Assembly (NCBI GenBank): GCA_028279875.1
Contig: JANQMU010000017.1
Coordinates: 1 to 39,058 of the forward strand
Origin: Rhizobiaceae bacterium
Lineage (GTDB): Bacteria > Pseudomonadota > Alphaproteobacteria > Rhizobiales > Rhizobiaceae
Direction: 5' to 3'
Length of the DNA stretch: 39,058 nucleotides
Shown here: one piece after another, positions 6,164-15,907 of the stretch
How positions within the stretch are numbered: position 1 is the first letter of the stretch
Layout: the number at the start of each line of letters is the position of its first letter
Notes under the pieces: generated by a model
The model's input: the letters and a program-made list of their open reading frames with translations, nothing else
Database searches by the model: none
Told to the model about the DNA's origin: nothing
Translations under genes and position numbers: made by a program

Positions 6164-7339
6164 ATGAAGAAGAACCGGATCCTGGCGGCGGCGAGTGTCG
6201 CCCTGATGCTCGGCGGCACGGCCTGGGCCGCCGACCCCGTGAAAATCGGCTTGATCACCACCCTGTCGACCGGCGCCGGCTATCTCGGCGAGGATGTGCG
6301 CGACGGGTTCCTTCTGGCGGTTGCGGAAGAAGGCGGCAAGCTCGGCGGCACCGAGGTCGAGGTGCTGGTGGAAGATGATGGCCGCAAGCCCGGCAACGGC
6401 AAGCAGATCGCCGACAAGTTCCTGAAGAAGGACGAGGTGGAGATCATGACCGGGGTGATCTTCTCCAATATCACGCCCGTCGTCGTGCCGCTGACGCTGA
6501 AGGCCGGCGCCTTCTATATTTCGCCCAATTCGGCGCCATCCATCTTTGCCGGCGAGGGCTGCCATGAGGACTATTTCGTCGCCTCCTGGCAAAATGACAG
6601 CCTGCACGAAAGCGCCGGCGTCTATGCCAATGCGCTCGGCTACAAGAACGCTTATATCCTGGCGCCCAACTACCAGGCCGGCAAGGATTCGCTTGCCGGG
6701 TTCAAGCGCTATTTCAAGGGCGACATCGCCGGCGAGACCTACACCAAGCTTGGCCAGACCGACTATGCCGCAGAGATCGCCAAGATCCGCGCCGCCGATC
6801 CCGAAATGGTGTTCCACTTCCTGCCCGGCGGCATGGGCATCAACTTCCTCAAGCAATATTCCCAGGCCGGCTTGAAGGACACCTATCCGCTGGTCGTCTC
6901 CACCGCCTCGATGGATGAGCGCATCATGGGCGCCGTCAAGGATGCGGCCGTCGGCGTGCGCAGCACATCCCACTGGAATGTGGCGCAGGACAATGTGGCG
7001 AACCAGAAGTTCGTCGAGGGATTCAAAAAGGCCTACGACCGCATCCCGACGGTTTATGCCTCTCAGGGCTATGACACCGCCAAGCTGATCGCCAGCGCCC
7101 TGAAGGCCACTGGCGGCAAGGTTCTCGACGCCAAGGACGAATTCCGGGCGGCTCTCAAGAAAGCCGATTTCGATTCCGTGCGCGGCGAGTTCAAATTCGC
7201 CAACAACAATCACCCGATCAACAACTGGATCGGCCAGGTCGTGCAGAAGGACGCCGACGGGAACATCGTCAACACGATGATCGCGGTGGTCTCGCCCAAT
7301 CACAAGGACGCCTATGCAGACCAGTGCGCGTTGAAATAG
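6164..7339 (+). CDS. LivJ-type ABC substrate-binding protein
   Basis: The 391-residue protein carries a classic signal peptide (MKKNRILAAASVALMLGG, cleavage after AWA at about residue 22). It continues with the DPVKIGLITTLSTGAGYLGE start typical of Peripla_BP_6 (branched-chain amino-acid type) binding proteins. The ligand-pocket region includes SPNSAPSIFAGEGCHEDYF. This variant is seen, as far as I recall, in binding proteins for aromatic or amide-type compounds more than in true leucine binders, so the ligand is left open. GGGAGAAT at 6151-6158 is the ribosome binding site. It is the first gene of an operon running to 12873; a terminator-like hairpin follows it and should keep its expression above that of the membrane parts. 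Confidence 0.9.
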   Translation: MKKNRILAAASVALMLGGTAWAADPVKIGLITTLSTGAGYLGEDVRDGFLLAVAEEGGKLGGTEVEVLVEDDGRKPGNGKQIADKFLKKDEVEIMTGVIFSNITPVVVPLTLKAGAFYISPNSAPSIFAGEGCHEDYFVASWQNDSLHESAGVYANALGYKNAYILAPNYQAGKDSLAGFKRYFKGDIAGETYTKLGQTDYAAEIAKIRAADPEMVFHFLPGGMGINFLKQYSQAGLKDTYPLVVSTASMDERIMGAVKDAAVGVRSTSHWNVAQDNVANQKFVEGFKKAYDRIPTVYASQGYDTAKLIASALKATGGKVLDAKDEFRAALKKADFDSVRGEFKFANNNHPINNWIGQVVQKDADGNIVNTMIAVVSPNHKDAYADQCALK

Positions 7340-7367
7340 GATTCAACGCGCTCCGGCGAAATGATAT

Positions 7368-7403
7368 GCAGAGGTGAACGGGTTTCACCTCTGCTTTTCT
7401 TTG
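7368..7403 (+). terminator. Intercistronic terminator-like hairpin after the binding-protein gene
   Basis: GCAGAGGTGAA (7368-7378) pairs perfectly with TTCACCTCTGC (7384-7394) around a five-base loop, and TTTTCTTT follows. This is the shape of a Rho-independent terminator placed between the binding-protein gene and the first permease gene. Partial readthrough would give excess binding protein over transporter, a common need in such importers. Confidence 0.8.
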
Positions 7404-7410
7404 GTAGTCC

Positions 7411-8334
7411 ATGCTCCTCTTTTTCGAACAGCTCCTGAACGGCATCCAGCTCGGTGTCTTCCTGTTCTTGATCGCCGCCGGGCTGACGCTGATCTTCGGC
7501 ATTATGGGCGTCATCAACCTCGCCCATGGCTCGCTTTTCATGGTTGGTGCCTATGCGGCGGCCGTGGCGACGGAATGGACCGGCTCTTTCGCCCTCGGCA
7601 TCGTTATCGCCCTTGTCGTTTCCGGGGTGGTCGGCATGCTCATGGAACTGGTGGTGATGCGCCGGCTCTATGATCGCGATCACCTCGATCAGGTGCTGGC
7701 GACCTTCGGCCTGATCCTGTTCGCCAACGAGTTGATGACCATCCTGTTCGGGCGCACGCCGTTGTTCCTCAACGTACCCGATGCGCTCAACGGCGCCGTC
7801 GAGATCCTGCCGGGCGTGCACTATCCGCTCTACCGGCTGGCGATCATCGCCATGGGCGTGCTGGTCGCTGCCATCCTCTATGTCATCATCACTCGCACCC
7901 GCGCCGGCATGCTGATCCGCGCCGGCTCCACCAACCGCGACATGGTGGCGGTTCTCGGCGTCGACATCGCCCTGATGTTCACCCTTCTGTTCGGGCTCGG
8001 CGCGGTGTTCGCGGGCTTTGCCGGGGCCATGGCCGGGCCGCTGATCTCGGTGGAAGTCGGCATGGGCGAGCAGCAACTGATCCTCGCCTTCGTGGTCATC
8101 GTGATCGGCGGCATCGGCTCGGTGCGCGGCGCGCTCATTGGCGCGCTGCTGGTCGGCATCGTCGACACGCTCGGCCGGGCGTTCCTGCCGGACCTCCTGA
8201 AACTGTTCATGGATCCGGCCTCCGCCGACGGCATCGGCGCCGGCCTGTCATCCATGTCGATCTATGTGGTGATGGCGATCGTGCTGGTGCTCAAGCCGAG
8301 CGGTCTCTTCCCGGTAACGGCTGCGGGGCGGTGA
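7411..8334 (+). CDS. LivH-type ABC permease
   Basis: This 307-residue integral membrane protein has about eight hydrophobic segments. It opens with LLFFEQLLNGIQLGVFLFLI and contains the LTLIFGIMGVINLAHGSLFM stretch that marks LivH-like permeases of the BPD_transp_2 family. With the LivM-like partner it forms the inner-membrane channel of the importer. Start is the ATG at 7411, 17 bases after the intercistronic hairpin, with only a weak ribosome binding site. The stop overlaps the start of the next gene (GTGAGCATG), so the two permeases are translationally coupled. Confidence 0.9.
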   Translation: MLLFFEQLLNGIQLGVFLFLIAAGLTLIFGIMGVINLAHGSLFMVGAYAAAVATEWTGSFALGIVIALVVSGVVGMLMELVVMRRLYDRDHLDQVLATFGLILFANELMTILFGRTPLFLNVPDALNGAVEILPGVHYPLYRLAIIAMGVLVAAILYVIITRTRAGMLIRAGSTNRDMVAVLGVDIALMFTLLFGLGAVFAGFAGAMAGPLISVEVGMGEQQLILAFVVIVIGGIGSVRGALIGALLVGIVDTLGRAFLPDLLKLFMDPASADGIGAGLSSMSIYVVMAIVLVLKPSGLFPVTAAGR

Positions 8335-9336
8335 GCATGGCGGCCATGCGCAACACAGTCCTGGCGCTTGCCGCCATCCTCGCCGCCGCGCTGATCCCGC
8401 AGGTCCTCACCTATTTCGGCGAAGACTATCTGATTGGCACGGCGAGCCGCATCGCCATTTACGCGCTCGCCGCGATGAGCCTCAATCTGATTCTGGGCTA
8501 TGGCGGCATGATCAGCTTCGGCCATGCCGCCTATTTCGGCGTCGGCGCTTATGTCGTCGGCATCGCGTCGTTCCACCTGTTCGATGGCAGCACCATCTTC
8601 GGCTTTCCGGGTACGGACGCGGCCTTCCTGTCCTGGACGCTCGCCGTCATCATCTCGGCGCTGGTGGCGCTGGTCCTCGGCGCATTGTGCCTGCGCACCA
8701 GCGGCGTCTATTTCATCATGATCACGCTGGCCTTCGCGCAGATGCTGTATTTCCTGTTCGTCTCCATGGAGCAATATGGCGGCGATGACGGGGTGATCAT
8801 GTATAACGGCCGCAACACGTTTCCCGGGCTCGACCTGTCAGACGACACGACCTTCTTTTATGTCTGCCTCGCCTTCCTGGTGGCCTTCACCATCCTTGTC
8901 GCGCTGCTCATCCGCTCGCGCTTCGGCAAGGTGCTGCAGGCCTGCCGCCAGAACGAGGCGCGCATGCGGGCGCTCGGCTGCAAGGTGGAACACTACAAGC
9001 TGGCGACCTTCGTCTTGGCGGGCGCCGTTGCCGGTCTCGCCGGCGCGCTCAACGGCAACCATGCCGAATATGTCAGCCCCGACTATCTGCACTGGACCAA
9101 ATCCGGCGATCTGATGATCATGGTGATCCTCGGCGGCATCGGCACCTTGTTGGGGCCGATCATCGGCGCCGCAGCCTTCCTGCTGCTGGAGGAATTCCTG
9201 CCTGTGCTGTTCGACGCGGCAAACCTGTCGACCTACAAGGAGCATTGGCGCATCGTCTTCGGGCCGCTGCTGATCCTGGTGGTGCTGTTTGCCCGCGGCG
9301 GGCTGCTCGGAACGCTGGCCGCGATCGGAGGCCGCC

Positions 9337-9347
<11 letters not shown>
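8331..9347 (+). CDS. LivM-type ABC permease
   Basis: The 338-residue protein has about ten hydrophobic segments. It contains ALAAMSLNLILGYGGMISFG and HAAYFGVGAYV, the signature region of LivM-type permeases. It pairs with the LivH-type protein encoded just before. The GTG at 8331 overlaps the preceding stop; the ATG at 8337, two codons later, is an equally good start. The end overlaps the ATP-binding gene by 11 bases. Confidence 0.9.
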
Positions 9348-10093
<746 letters not shown>

Positions 10094-10101
<8 letters not shown>

Positions 10102-10795
10102 GCTGACCCATGTCGAGGCATCCTATGGCCGCAGCCAGGCGCTGTTCGGCATCGAATTGCAGGTCGAGGACGGCTCCGTCGTCACCCTGCTCGGCCGCAA
10201 CGGCATGGGCAAGACCACGACGATCAGGACCATTGTCGGTCTTCTCGCCGCGCAGGCCGGCACCATCACCTTCCGCGGGCGGACGATCTCCGGCCTCAGG
10301 CCGCATCAGATCGGCCGGCTGGGCATCGCGCTGGTGCCGGAGGGGCGGCAGATCTTTCCGACGCTGTCGGTGCGCGAAAATCTCGTCGCCACCGCCGCCA
10401 ACCGCGCCCGGCGCGAGGCGCCCTGGACGCTGGAGCGCGTCAACGGCCTGTTTCCGCGCCTCCAGGAGCGCGCCGATCAGCTTGGCGGGTCGCTGTCCGG
10501 CGGCGAACAGCAGATGTTGGCGATCGGCCGCGCGCTGATGACAAACCCGCATCTGCTGATCCTCGATGAGGCGACGGAAGGCCTGGCGCCGCTGATCCGG
10601 CGGGAAATCTATGATTGCCTCGCCGGGCTCAAGGCGGAAGGCGAGTCGATCCTGATCATCGACAAGAATATCGGCGAATTGTCGCGCATTGCCGACCGGC
10701 ATGTGATCATCGAGAAGGGCGAAACCCGCTGGTCTGGCAGCCATGCCGATTTCATGGCGGATCCGGACCTCCGGCACCGGTATCTGGGCGTATGA
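10094..10795 (+). CDS. LivF-type ABC ATP-binding protein
   Basis: The ATG at 10094 overlaps the end of the LivG-type gene by eight bases and gives a 233-residue protein. Walker A is LLGRNGMGKTT, the signature LSGGEQQMLAIGRAL and Walker B LLILDEA. In the switch region the usual VEQN is replaced by IDKNIGELSRIADR. This IDKN form and the C-terminal DPDLRHRYLGV end are, to my knowledge, found in LivF relatives serving urea- or amide-type and aromatic importers more than leucine importers. The stop overlaps the hydrolase start (ATGA). Confidence 0.9.
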
Positions 10796-11661
10796 GCACT
10801 ACGATCTACCGTGACATGGATCTGGCCGAACTCGACCGCCAATATGACGCCCGTGCCACGGTCAACGACATCGCGCCCTTCCTCGCCCGCTATGCTGATC
10901 TCAGCGCCGCGGCCAGACGCGATCTTGACGTGATCGCCGACGTGTCCTTCGGCCAGCGGCCCGAGGAGGTGATGGACATCTTCCCTGCCGGCGAAAACGC
11001 GCCGGTCTTCATTTTCATCCATGGCGGCTATTGGCGGCTTCTGTCCAAGGACGAGTCGTCCTTCTTTGCGCCCTGTTTCGTCGAGCGGGGCATCGCCGCA
11101 ATCGCCGTCAACTACGCGCTGGCGCCGGCCGCAAGCCTCGACGAGATCGTCCGGCAGGTGCGTGCGGCGGTCTCCCATATTTGGCGCGAGTCGGACCGCT
11201 ACGGCATCGACCGCACCCGCATCCATGTCGGCGGCTCCTCGGCCGGCGGGCACCTTGCCGGCATGCTGCTGTCGAAGGGCTGGCAGTCCGGATTCGGCGT
11301 GCCGGACGATTTGATCGCCGGCGCCATGACGGCCAGCGGCCTGTTCGACCTCGAACCGGTGCGGCTTTGCCATCCCAATGAATGGATCAGGCTCGATGAA
11401 GCATCGGCGCATCGCAACAGCCCGATCCATCACCTGCCGGATGATGGCTGTCCGCTGCTGGTCACCTGGGCCGGCTCCGATACCGGTGAATTCAAGCGCC
11501 AGAGCCGCGACTATGCCGGGGCGTGGCGGCGGTCCGGTTTCCCCGTGTCCGAATTCGAGGTTGCCGACCGCAACCATTTCGACATCATACTCGACCTTGC
11601 CGACCCGGCCCGCGATCTGACGCGACGGGTCTTCACGATGATCGACGGAGCGGGACCATGA
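10792..11661 (+). CDS. Arylformamidase-like alpha/beta hydrolase
   Basis: Starting at the ATG at 10792, which shares four bases with the LivF stop, the product has 289 residues and no signal peptide. It has the oxyanion motif HGGYW (77-81), as in kynurenine formamidases and related esterases. The nucleophile elbow is GGSSAGG, with Ser150 as the likely nucleophile. A later Asp (WAGSDTGEF) and His (ADRNHFDII) complete the triad. This family hydrolyses small amides or esters, such as N-formylkynurenine; the actual substrate is unknown. Its position directly behind an importer suggests that it acts on the imported compound in the cytoplasm. The stop overlaps the sirtuin start. Confidence 0.8.
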   Translation: MSTTIYRDMDLAELDRQYDARATVNDIAPFLARYADLSAAARRDLDVIADVSFGQRPEEVMDIFPAGENAPVFIFIHGGYWRLLSKDESSFFAPCFVERGIAAIAVNYALAPAASLDEIVRQVRAAVSHIWRESDRYGIDRTRIHVGGSSAGGHLAGMLLSKGWQSGFGVPDDLIAGAMTASGLFDLEPVRLCHPNEWIRLDEASAHRNSPIHHLPDDGCPLLVTWAGSDTGEFKRQSRDYAGAWRRSGFPVSEFEVADRNHFDIILDLADPARDLTRRVFTMIDGAGP

Positions 11662-12362
11662 GTGCATTCGAGCGCATCGTCATCCTCACCGGCGCCGGCC
11701 TGTCGGCCGAATCCGGTCTCAGCACGTTCCGCGACAAGGGCGGCATCTGGGCCCGCCACCGGATCGAGGATGTGGCAACCCCGGAGGCTTTCGCCCGCGA
11801 TCCCGAAACGGTGCTGGAATTCTACAATCAGCGCCGCCGCGGCGCGCGCGGTGTCACGCCAAACGCCGCGCATCAGGCGCTGGCGCGGCTGGAGGCTGAA
11901 TTTGCGGGTTCGGTGATGACCGTCACCCAGAATATCGATCCCCTGCATGAGCAGGCCGGCACCAGGAACCTCGTGCACATGCATGGCGAGATCCTCAAGG
12001 TCCTGTGCACCCATTGTGGCGCGCGAGCACCATGGAACGAGGACCTGACCGTCGATCTCGCCTGCCGTCGCTGCGGCAATACGGGCGGCATGCGCCCGGA
12101 CATCGTCTGGTTCGGCGAAATGCCCTATCAGATGGACCGGATCTATGCCGCTCTGACCGAATGCGACCTGTTCCTGTCGATCGGCACCAGCGGCAATGTC
12201 TATCCGGCCGCCGGTTTCGTCGCCGAGGCCCGCGCCGCCGGCGCCCACACGGTGGAACTCAACCTGGAACCGTCGGAGGGTATATCTCTGTTCGCCGAAG
12301 CCATCCACGGCAAGGCAACCAAAGTCGTTCCGGCCTATGTCGACCGGCTGCTGCACGGCTGA
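11658..12362 (+). CDS. cobB: CobB-type NAD-dependent protein deacylase (sirtuin)
   Basis: The 234-residue protein begins at the ATG at 11658, overlapping the hydrolase stop, with GGAG upstream. Motifs: GAGLSAESG (12-20) and FRDKGGIW for NAD binding, TQNID (90-94), the catalytic His109 in HMHGE, and a zinc site with Cys117, Cys120, Cys136 and Cys139. FYNQRRRG holds the Tyr56/Arg59 pair that in CobB and SIRT5 recognises succinyl-lysine, so desuccinylation as well as deacetylation is expected. Bacterial sirtuins often reactivate acyl-CoA ligases. Finding one inside an importer operon suggests control of an acyl-CoA or amide pathway fed by that importer; this is inference. Confidence 0.92.
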   Translation: MSAFERIVILTGAGLSAESGLSTFRDKGGIWARHRIEDVATPEAFARDPETVLEFYNQRRRGARGVTPNAAHQALARLEAEFAGSVMTVTQNIDPLHEQAGTRNLVHMHGEILKVLCTHCGARAPWNEDLTVDLACRRCGNTGGMRPDIVWFGEMPYQMDRIYAALTECDLFLSIGTSGNVYPAAGFVAEARAAGAHTVELNLEPSEGISLFAEAIHGKATKVVPAYVDRLLHG

Positions 12363-12405
12363 GGCTTCGAAAGGAAATCGCAACACAAGGAAGGGGAAGG
12401 TTCCC

Positions 12406-12873
12406 GTGACAGACGACGCACCGCAAGGTTTCATCGATCCGACCCGGGAGGATTTCGCGCGATTTCGCGAGATGACCCGGACCGGCCCCGTTCACATGCT
12501 CAATCTGTTGCGGTTTCGCGACAAGGCCGCCTATGGGGACGGAACGATTGCAACGGGACACGAAGCCTATCGCAGCTACGCCCGCGAGAGCGGACCCGTC
12601 TTTGCACGCCTGGGCGGACGCCAGGTCTGGGCTGGAAAGCCCGAACTCATGCTGATCGGCCCGCGGGAAGAAGCCTGGGACCTGGCCTTCATCGCCGAAT
12701 ATCCAAGCACCGACGCCTTCGTCGCCATGCTGCGCGATCCCGACTACCGCAAGGCGGTCCGCCATCGCCAGGCGGCCGTGGCCGATTCACGGCTGATCCG
12801 CATGCAGCCGGCGGAGCCGGGCGCGCATTTCGGCGAGATGAGCTTCGAAGCCGCGGACCGTTCGTCCGTGTAA
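12406..12873 (+). CDS. DUF1330-type protein
   Basis: I start at the GTG at 12406 because GGGGAAGG at 12393-12400 lies just upstream. The frame is open further left but overlaps the sirtuin gene. The 155-residue product has the ferredoxin-like pattern of DUF1330: GPVHMLNLLRFRDKAAY, a central strand with LGGRQVWAG, then DLAFIAEYPSTDAFVAML and RDPDYRKAVRHR. Members resemble dimeric alpha/beta-barrel proteins and have no established activity. The gene is last in the importer operon, 43 bases behind the sirtuin. It ends eight bases before the convergent operon's last stop codon. Confidence 0.75.
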   Translation: MTDDAPQGFIDPTREDFARFREMTRTGPVHMLNLLRFRDKAAYGDGTIATGHEAYRSYARESGPVFARLGGRQVWAGKPELMLIGPREEAWDLAFIAEYPSTDAFVAMLRDPDYRKAVRHRQAAVADSRLIRMQPAEPGAHFGEMSFEAADRSSV

Positions 12874-12881
12874 ATCCGGTT

Positions 12882-13958
12882 TCAGTCGTGAAGCGCGATC
12901 CGTTCGCCCGTTTCACGGTCAAAAAAGTGAAAATCGGAAGGGTCCGCGCAGACCGGCACCGTCTCGCCGCGCGTGAATGTCCGGCGATCGCGGACAATCA
13001 TCAGCAGGGATTCGCCGGCCATGTTCACCGTCAGCAGCATCTCGTAGCCGGTGGGTTCGACGACCCGGATGTCGGCCTGCCCGATCGGCGCCGTGGTTCC
13101 ATTCAGTCCGAGATTTTCTGGGCGGATGCCGAGCGTGACGGTCCTGTTCCTGTGCCGGTCCGGCACCGTGGCGCCGAGTGCGAAGGCGTTTCCGCCATCG
13201 GTGACGACGGCGTCGTCCGAAAGCGTGCCGTGCAGGAGGTTCATGGCAGGCGATCCGAGAAAGGACGCCACGAAGAGGGTCTGTGGCCGGTCATAGAGTT
13301 CCATCGGCGGGCCGACCTGCTCGATATGGCCGCTGTTCATCACGACGATCCGGTCGGCCATGGTCATGGCCTCGATCTGGTCATGCGTGACATAGACGGT
13401 GGTGGTGGGGATCCGTTCGTGGAGTTCCTTGATCTCGCTCCTCATCTGCACCCGCAGCTTGGCATCGAGGTTGGAAAGCGGCTCGTCGAACAGGAACAGT
13501 TTCGGATTGCGGACGATCGCCCGGCCCATGGCGACCCGCTGGCGCTGTCCGCCGGAGAGCTGCGCCGGCTTGCGCTCGAGAAGTGCGCCGAGGCCCAGCA
13601 CCTCCGCCGCCGATTGCACCTTGCCGCCGATATCGTCCCGCGCCAGGCCCGACAGGCGCAGCGCAAAGCCCATATTCTGCGCAACGGTCATATGCGGATA
13701 AAGCGCGTAGGACTGGAACACCATGGCGATGTCCCGCTCCCGCGGCTGCAGCGCGTTCATGATGCGCCCGTCCAGCACGATATCGCCCGAGGTGATGTCC
13801 TCCAGCCCGGCAATCATCCGCAGCAAGGTGGATTTGCCGCAGCCGGACGGGCCGACCAGGATGACGAATTCGCCGTCATTCACCTGGAGGTCGACGCCGT
13901 GAACGACTTCGATGGAGCCGAAGCTTTTTCTCGCCTGCCTGATTTCAAGCGACGCCAT
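12882..13958 (-). CDS. MalK/UgpC-type sugar ABC ATP-binding protein
   Basis: The 358-residue protein starts at the ATG at 13958 (GGAG upstream); the frame extends further but into the preceding gene. It contains Walker A (VGPSGCGKST), a Q-loop (FQSYALYPHMTV), signature LSGGQRQRVAMGRA, Walker B (LFLFDEPLSNLD) and the switch His (THDQIEAMTMADR). The C-terminal regulatory part follows, with LGIRPENLG and a TOBE-like end. ATPases of this class energise CUT1 sugar importers. It is the last gene of the operon and starts six bases after the stop of the hydrolase-like gene. Confidence 0.93.
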   Translation of the reverse strand: MASLEIRQARKSFGSIEVVHGVDLQVNDGEFVILVGPSGCGKSTLLRMIAGLEDITSGDIVLDGRIMNALQPRERDIAMVFQSYALYPHMTVAQNMGFALRLSGLARDDIGGKVQSAAEVLGLGALLERKPAQLSGGQRQRVAMGRAIVRNPKLFLFDEPLSNLDAKLRVQMRSEIKELHERIPTTTVYVTHDQIEAMTMADRIVVMNSGHIEQVGPPMELYDRPQTLFVASFLGSPAMNLLHGTLSDDAVVTDGGNAFALGATVPDRHRNRTVTLGIRPENLGLNGTTAPIGQADIRVVEPTGYEMLLTVNMAGESLLMIVRDRRTFTRGETVPVCADPSDFHFFDRETGERIALHD

Positions 13959-13963
13959 GGGTC

Positions 13964-15007
13964 CTACGCTCCATCGGCGGATTTGCCGGTGATCTGTGCG
14001 ACGCCGTCGAAAAATCGTTTCTTCTCGGGCGTGTTGATGCCCCAGTTCACCGGCGGCGACTGATAGCCGTCGCGATAATTGTTCGCACCCTGGTCGTAAT
14101 AGCCCCAGGGCGCATAGACCTCGACCGCGGCAAAGAGGTTTTCGACGCGAATCGAATCCTCGTTGATCACGATCGGCATCGGGCGCTGCCGGAAGGCCGG
14201 ACGTTCGCGGATATGGTTGACCACGGCCTTGGTGTTCTGCGCATCCCATTGGTTGGTGTGGACCAGCACGTAATCCGAGGCCGTCAGGACGGCATCCGTC
14301 GGCAGGCCCTTGTCGATGTCCCGGTGAAAACTCCCGCCTGAAAAACTGGTGGAAACGGGGATTGCACGGTTCCCGTCCATGCAACTCTGGGCGAGTTCTA
14401 TCAGCTCGTGGACCCGCGCCGGCAGCAGGATATCATAGACATAATGCGGGATATCGGACTCGTTGTTGATCTCGATCAGCAGGTTCGTCAGGCCGGTCTG
14501 CATCAGCCATTGCGTGGCGTTGACCGTGCCCTTCCGGATCGCCTCTTCGCTGTCCATATACTGGTCCTGGCCGAAATAGTAGAAGCCGACGATCACCACG
14601 ATCCCGGCCGCGTCGGCGGCCTTCAGCAACCGCGAGAGCCGGTCCAGGTAGGCAGGCTTCAACGTCCCGTCCGTATCGATGGCGCTGTTGCGCCAGGGCT
14701 GTGCCCGCTCGGTTCCGGTCACCGGCATGCCGCCCTGCAGATTGACCGTGATCGCATCGCAACCATGCGCCTTGTAATGCGGCAGGGCCGCGATCAACTC
14801 GTTGAGATTGCGCTCGGCGTCCCAGATGCCGGTATCCGGATAGGCCCATTGCCCCACCGTGTCGGGATTCTCGTCATCGAAAATCGCCTGCACCAGGCGG
14901 CAATTGAACAGCAGGCCCTCGACCCGGTGGCCCTCGTAAAGCCGCCCGGGATGGGTGGGCGCGTCGTCGATCCAGAATGCTTCGCCGTGAATGGAGACAG
15001 TCGTCAT
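13964..15007 (-). CDS. Clan-A glycoside-hydrolase-like TIM-barrel protein
   Basis: The 347-residue product has no signal peptide. It begins with SIHGEAFWIDDAP, where the enzyme's mouth strand is expected, and runs through alternating strands and helices. Two conserved acids fit clan GH-A enzymes such as GH5: Glu183 in EINNES, with the Asn before the acid/base, and Glu283 in PIVINEDS as the nucleophile. Such enzymes cleave beta-glycosidic bonds. Because it lies between sugar importer genes and stays in the cytoplasm, it probably acts on the imported glycoside. I do not recognise a named family. The gene follows the permease by 18 bases, with an AAGGA-type site. Confidence 0.65.
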   Translation of the reverse strand: MTTVSIHGEAFWIDDAPTHPGRLYEGHRVEGLLFNCRLVQAIFDDENPDTVGQWAYPDTGIWDAERNLNELIAALPHYKAHGCDAITVNLQGGMPVTGTERAQPWRNSAIDTDGTLKPAYLDRLSRLLKAADAAGIVVIVGFYYFGQDQYMDSEEAIRKGTVNATQWLMQTGLTNLLIEINNESDIPHYVYDILLPARVHELIELAQSCMDGNRAIPVSTSFSGGSFHRDIDKGLPTDAVLTASDYVLVHTNQWDAQNTKAVVNHIRERPAFRQRPMPIVINEDSIRVENLFAAVEVYAPWGYYDQGANNYRDGYQSPPVNWGINTPEKKRFFDGVAQITGKSADGA

Positions 15008-15025
15008 CGGTGTGATCCTTTTCCT

Positions 15026-15907
15026 TTATGCCTTGACCGCGCCGCTCGTCAGTCCGCCGACCAGCCATTTCTGGACGAAGAAAAACAGCGCGAGCGCGGG
15101 AAGGGTTGAAACGACACAGGCCGCCATGAAGGCGTTCTGATATTGCGTGCCGCCGTCTTCGGTGGCGAATTCGCCGATCCCCACCTGGATGGTCTTCATG
15201 TCGCCGGAGCTCAGCAACAGGCTGGCCCACAGGAAATCGTTCCAGGCGTTGAGGAAGGAGAAGATGGTGACGGCGGCAATGCCGGGCAGGGAAACCGGCA
15301 GGATGACGCGCACAAAGGCCGAAAAATAGGTGCAGCCATCCATCATCGCCGCTTCTTCCAGTTCCGGCGGGCAACTGGTTTCGAAATAGCCGCGCAGCAG
15401 CAGCACGGCGAAGGGGATGGAAAACCCGACATAGGCGAAGATCAGCCCGGCATAGGTGTTGAGTAGGCCAAGATCCTGGATGAGGAAATAGACCGGAAAG
15501 ACCCGGGTGATCGGCGGAATGAGCTGGGTGACCAGAATGAGCACAAGGATCAGGGTGGCGCCCGGAAAACGGAAGCGCGCCAGCACATAGGCAGCCGAGC
15601 AGGACAGGACGCTGGCGATGATCGCGGCGATCGCCGACACGAACAGGGAGTTGAAGATGTAGCGCCACAGCGGGATCAACTGCCCGGCGATATCATAGGT
15701 TTCGAAAGACAGGGACCGGGGCAGCCATTTGGGCGGGATGCTCTGGATCTCCAGATTGGTCTGAAACGAGCTCTTCAGCATCCAGTAGGCGGGCAGCAGG
15801 ATATAGATCAGCATCATCACCAGGGCGATGAGAATAAGAGCCCGGGTCACGAGGTCGCCGAAACGGTGTTTCGACCGGGCGATTTCGGGGACGGCCAGAT
15901 CGCTCAT
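15026..15907 (-). CDS. MalG-type sugar ABC permease
   Basis: The 293-residue protein has six hydrophobic segments and the EAA-type loop PPELEEAAMMDGCTYFSAFVR, which contacts the ATPase; the usual Gly at its centre (EAAxxDG) is present. This is the inner channel subunit of a CUT1 sugar importer, pairing with the MalF-type protein. Its ATG at 15907 overlaps the stop of that gene (ATGA), so the two are translated together. Confidence 0.92.
   Translation of the reverse strand: MSDLAVPEIARSKHRFGDLVTRALILIALVMMLIYILLPAYWMLKSSFQTNLEIQSIPPKWLPRSLSFETYDIAGQLIPLWRYIFNSLFVSAIAAIIASVLSCSAAYVLARFRFPGATLILVLILVTQLIPPITRVFPVYFLIQDLGLLNTYAGLIFAYVGFSIPFAVLLLRGYFETSCPPELEEAAMMDGCTYFSAFVRVILPVSLPGIAAVTIFSFLNAWNDFLWASLLLSSGDMKTIQVGIGEFATEDGGTQYQNAFMAACVVSTLPALALFFFVQKWLVGGLTSGAVKA

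Noticed and set aside
4753..6261. Minus-strand open frame of 502 codons over the DUF3859 gene and the pseudogene
   Set aside because: It is a shadow of GC-rich coding on the other strand. Its product is Arg/Ala-rich without motifs, and it runs across the decayed oxidoreductase tail.
6140..7303. Minus-strand open frame of 387 codons over the LivJ-type gene
   Set aside because: It is a shadow frame with Gly/His/Asp-rich low-information sequence. The plus strand holds the binding protein with its signal peptide.
12888..14063. Plus-strand open frame of 391 codons over the MalK-type ATPase gene
   Set aside because: The minus-strand product has all ABC ATPase motifs. The plus frame is a complement of these and has no recognisable fold.
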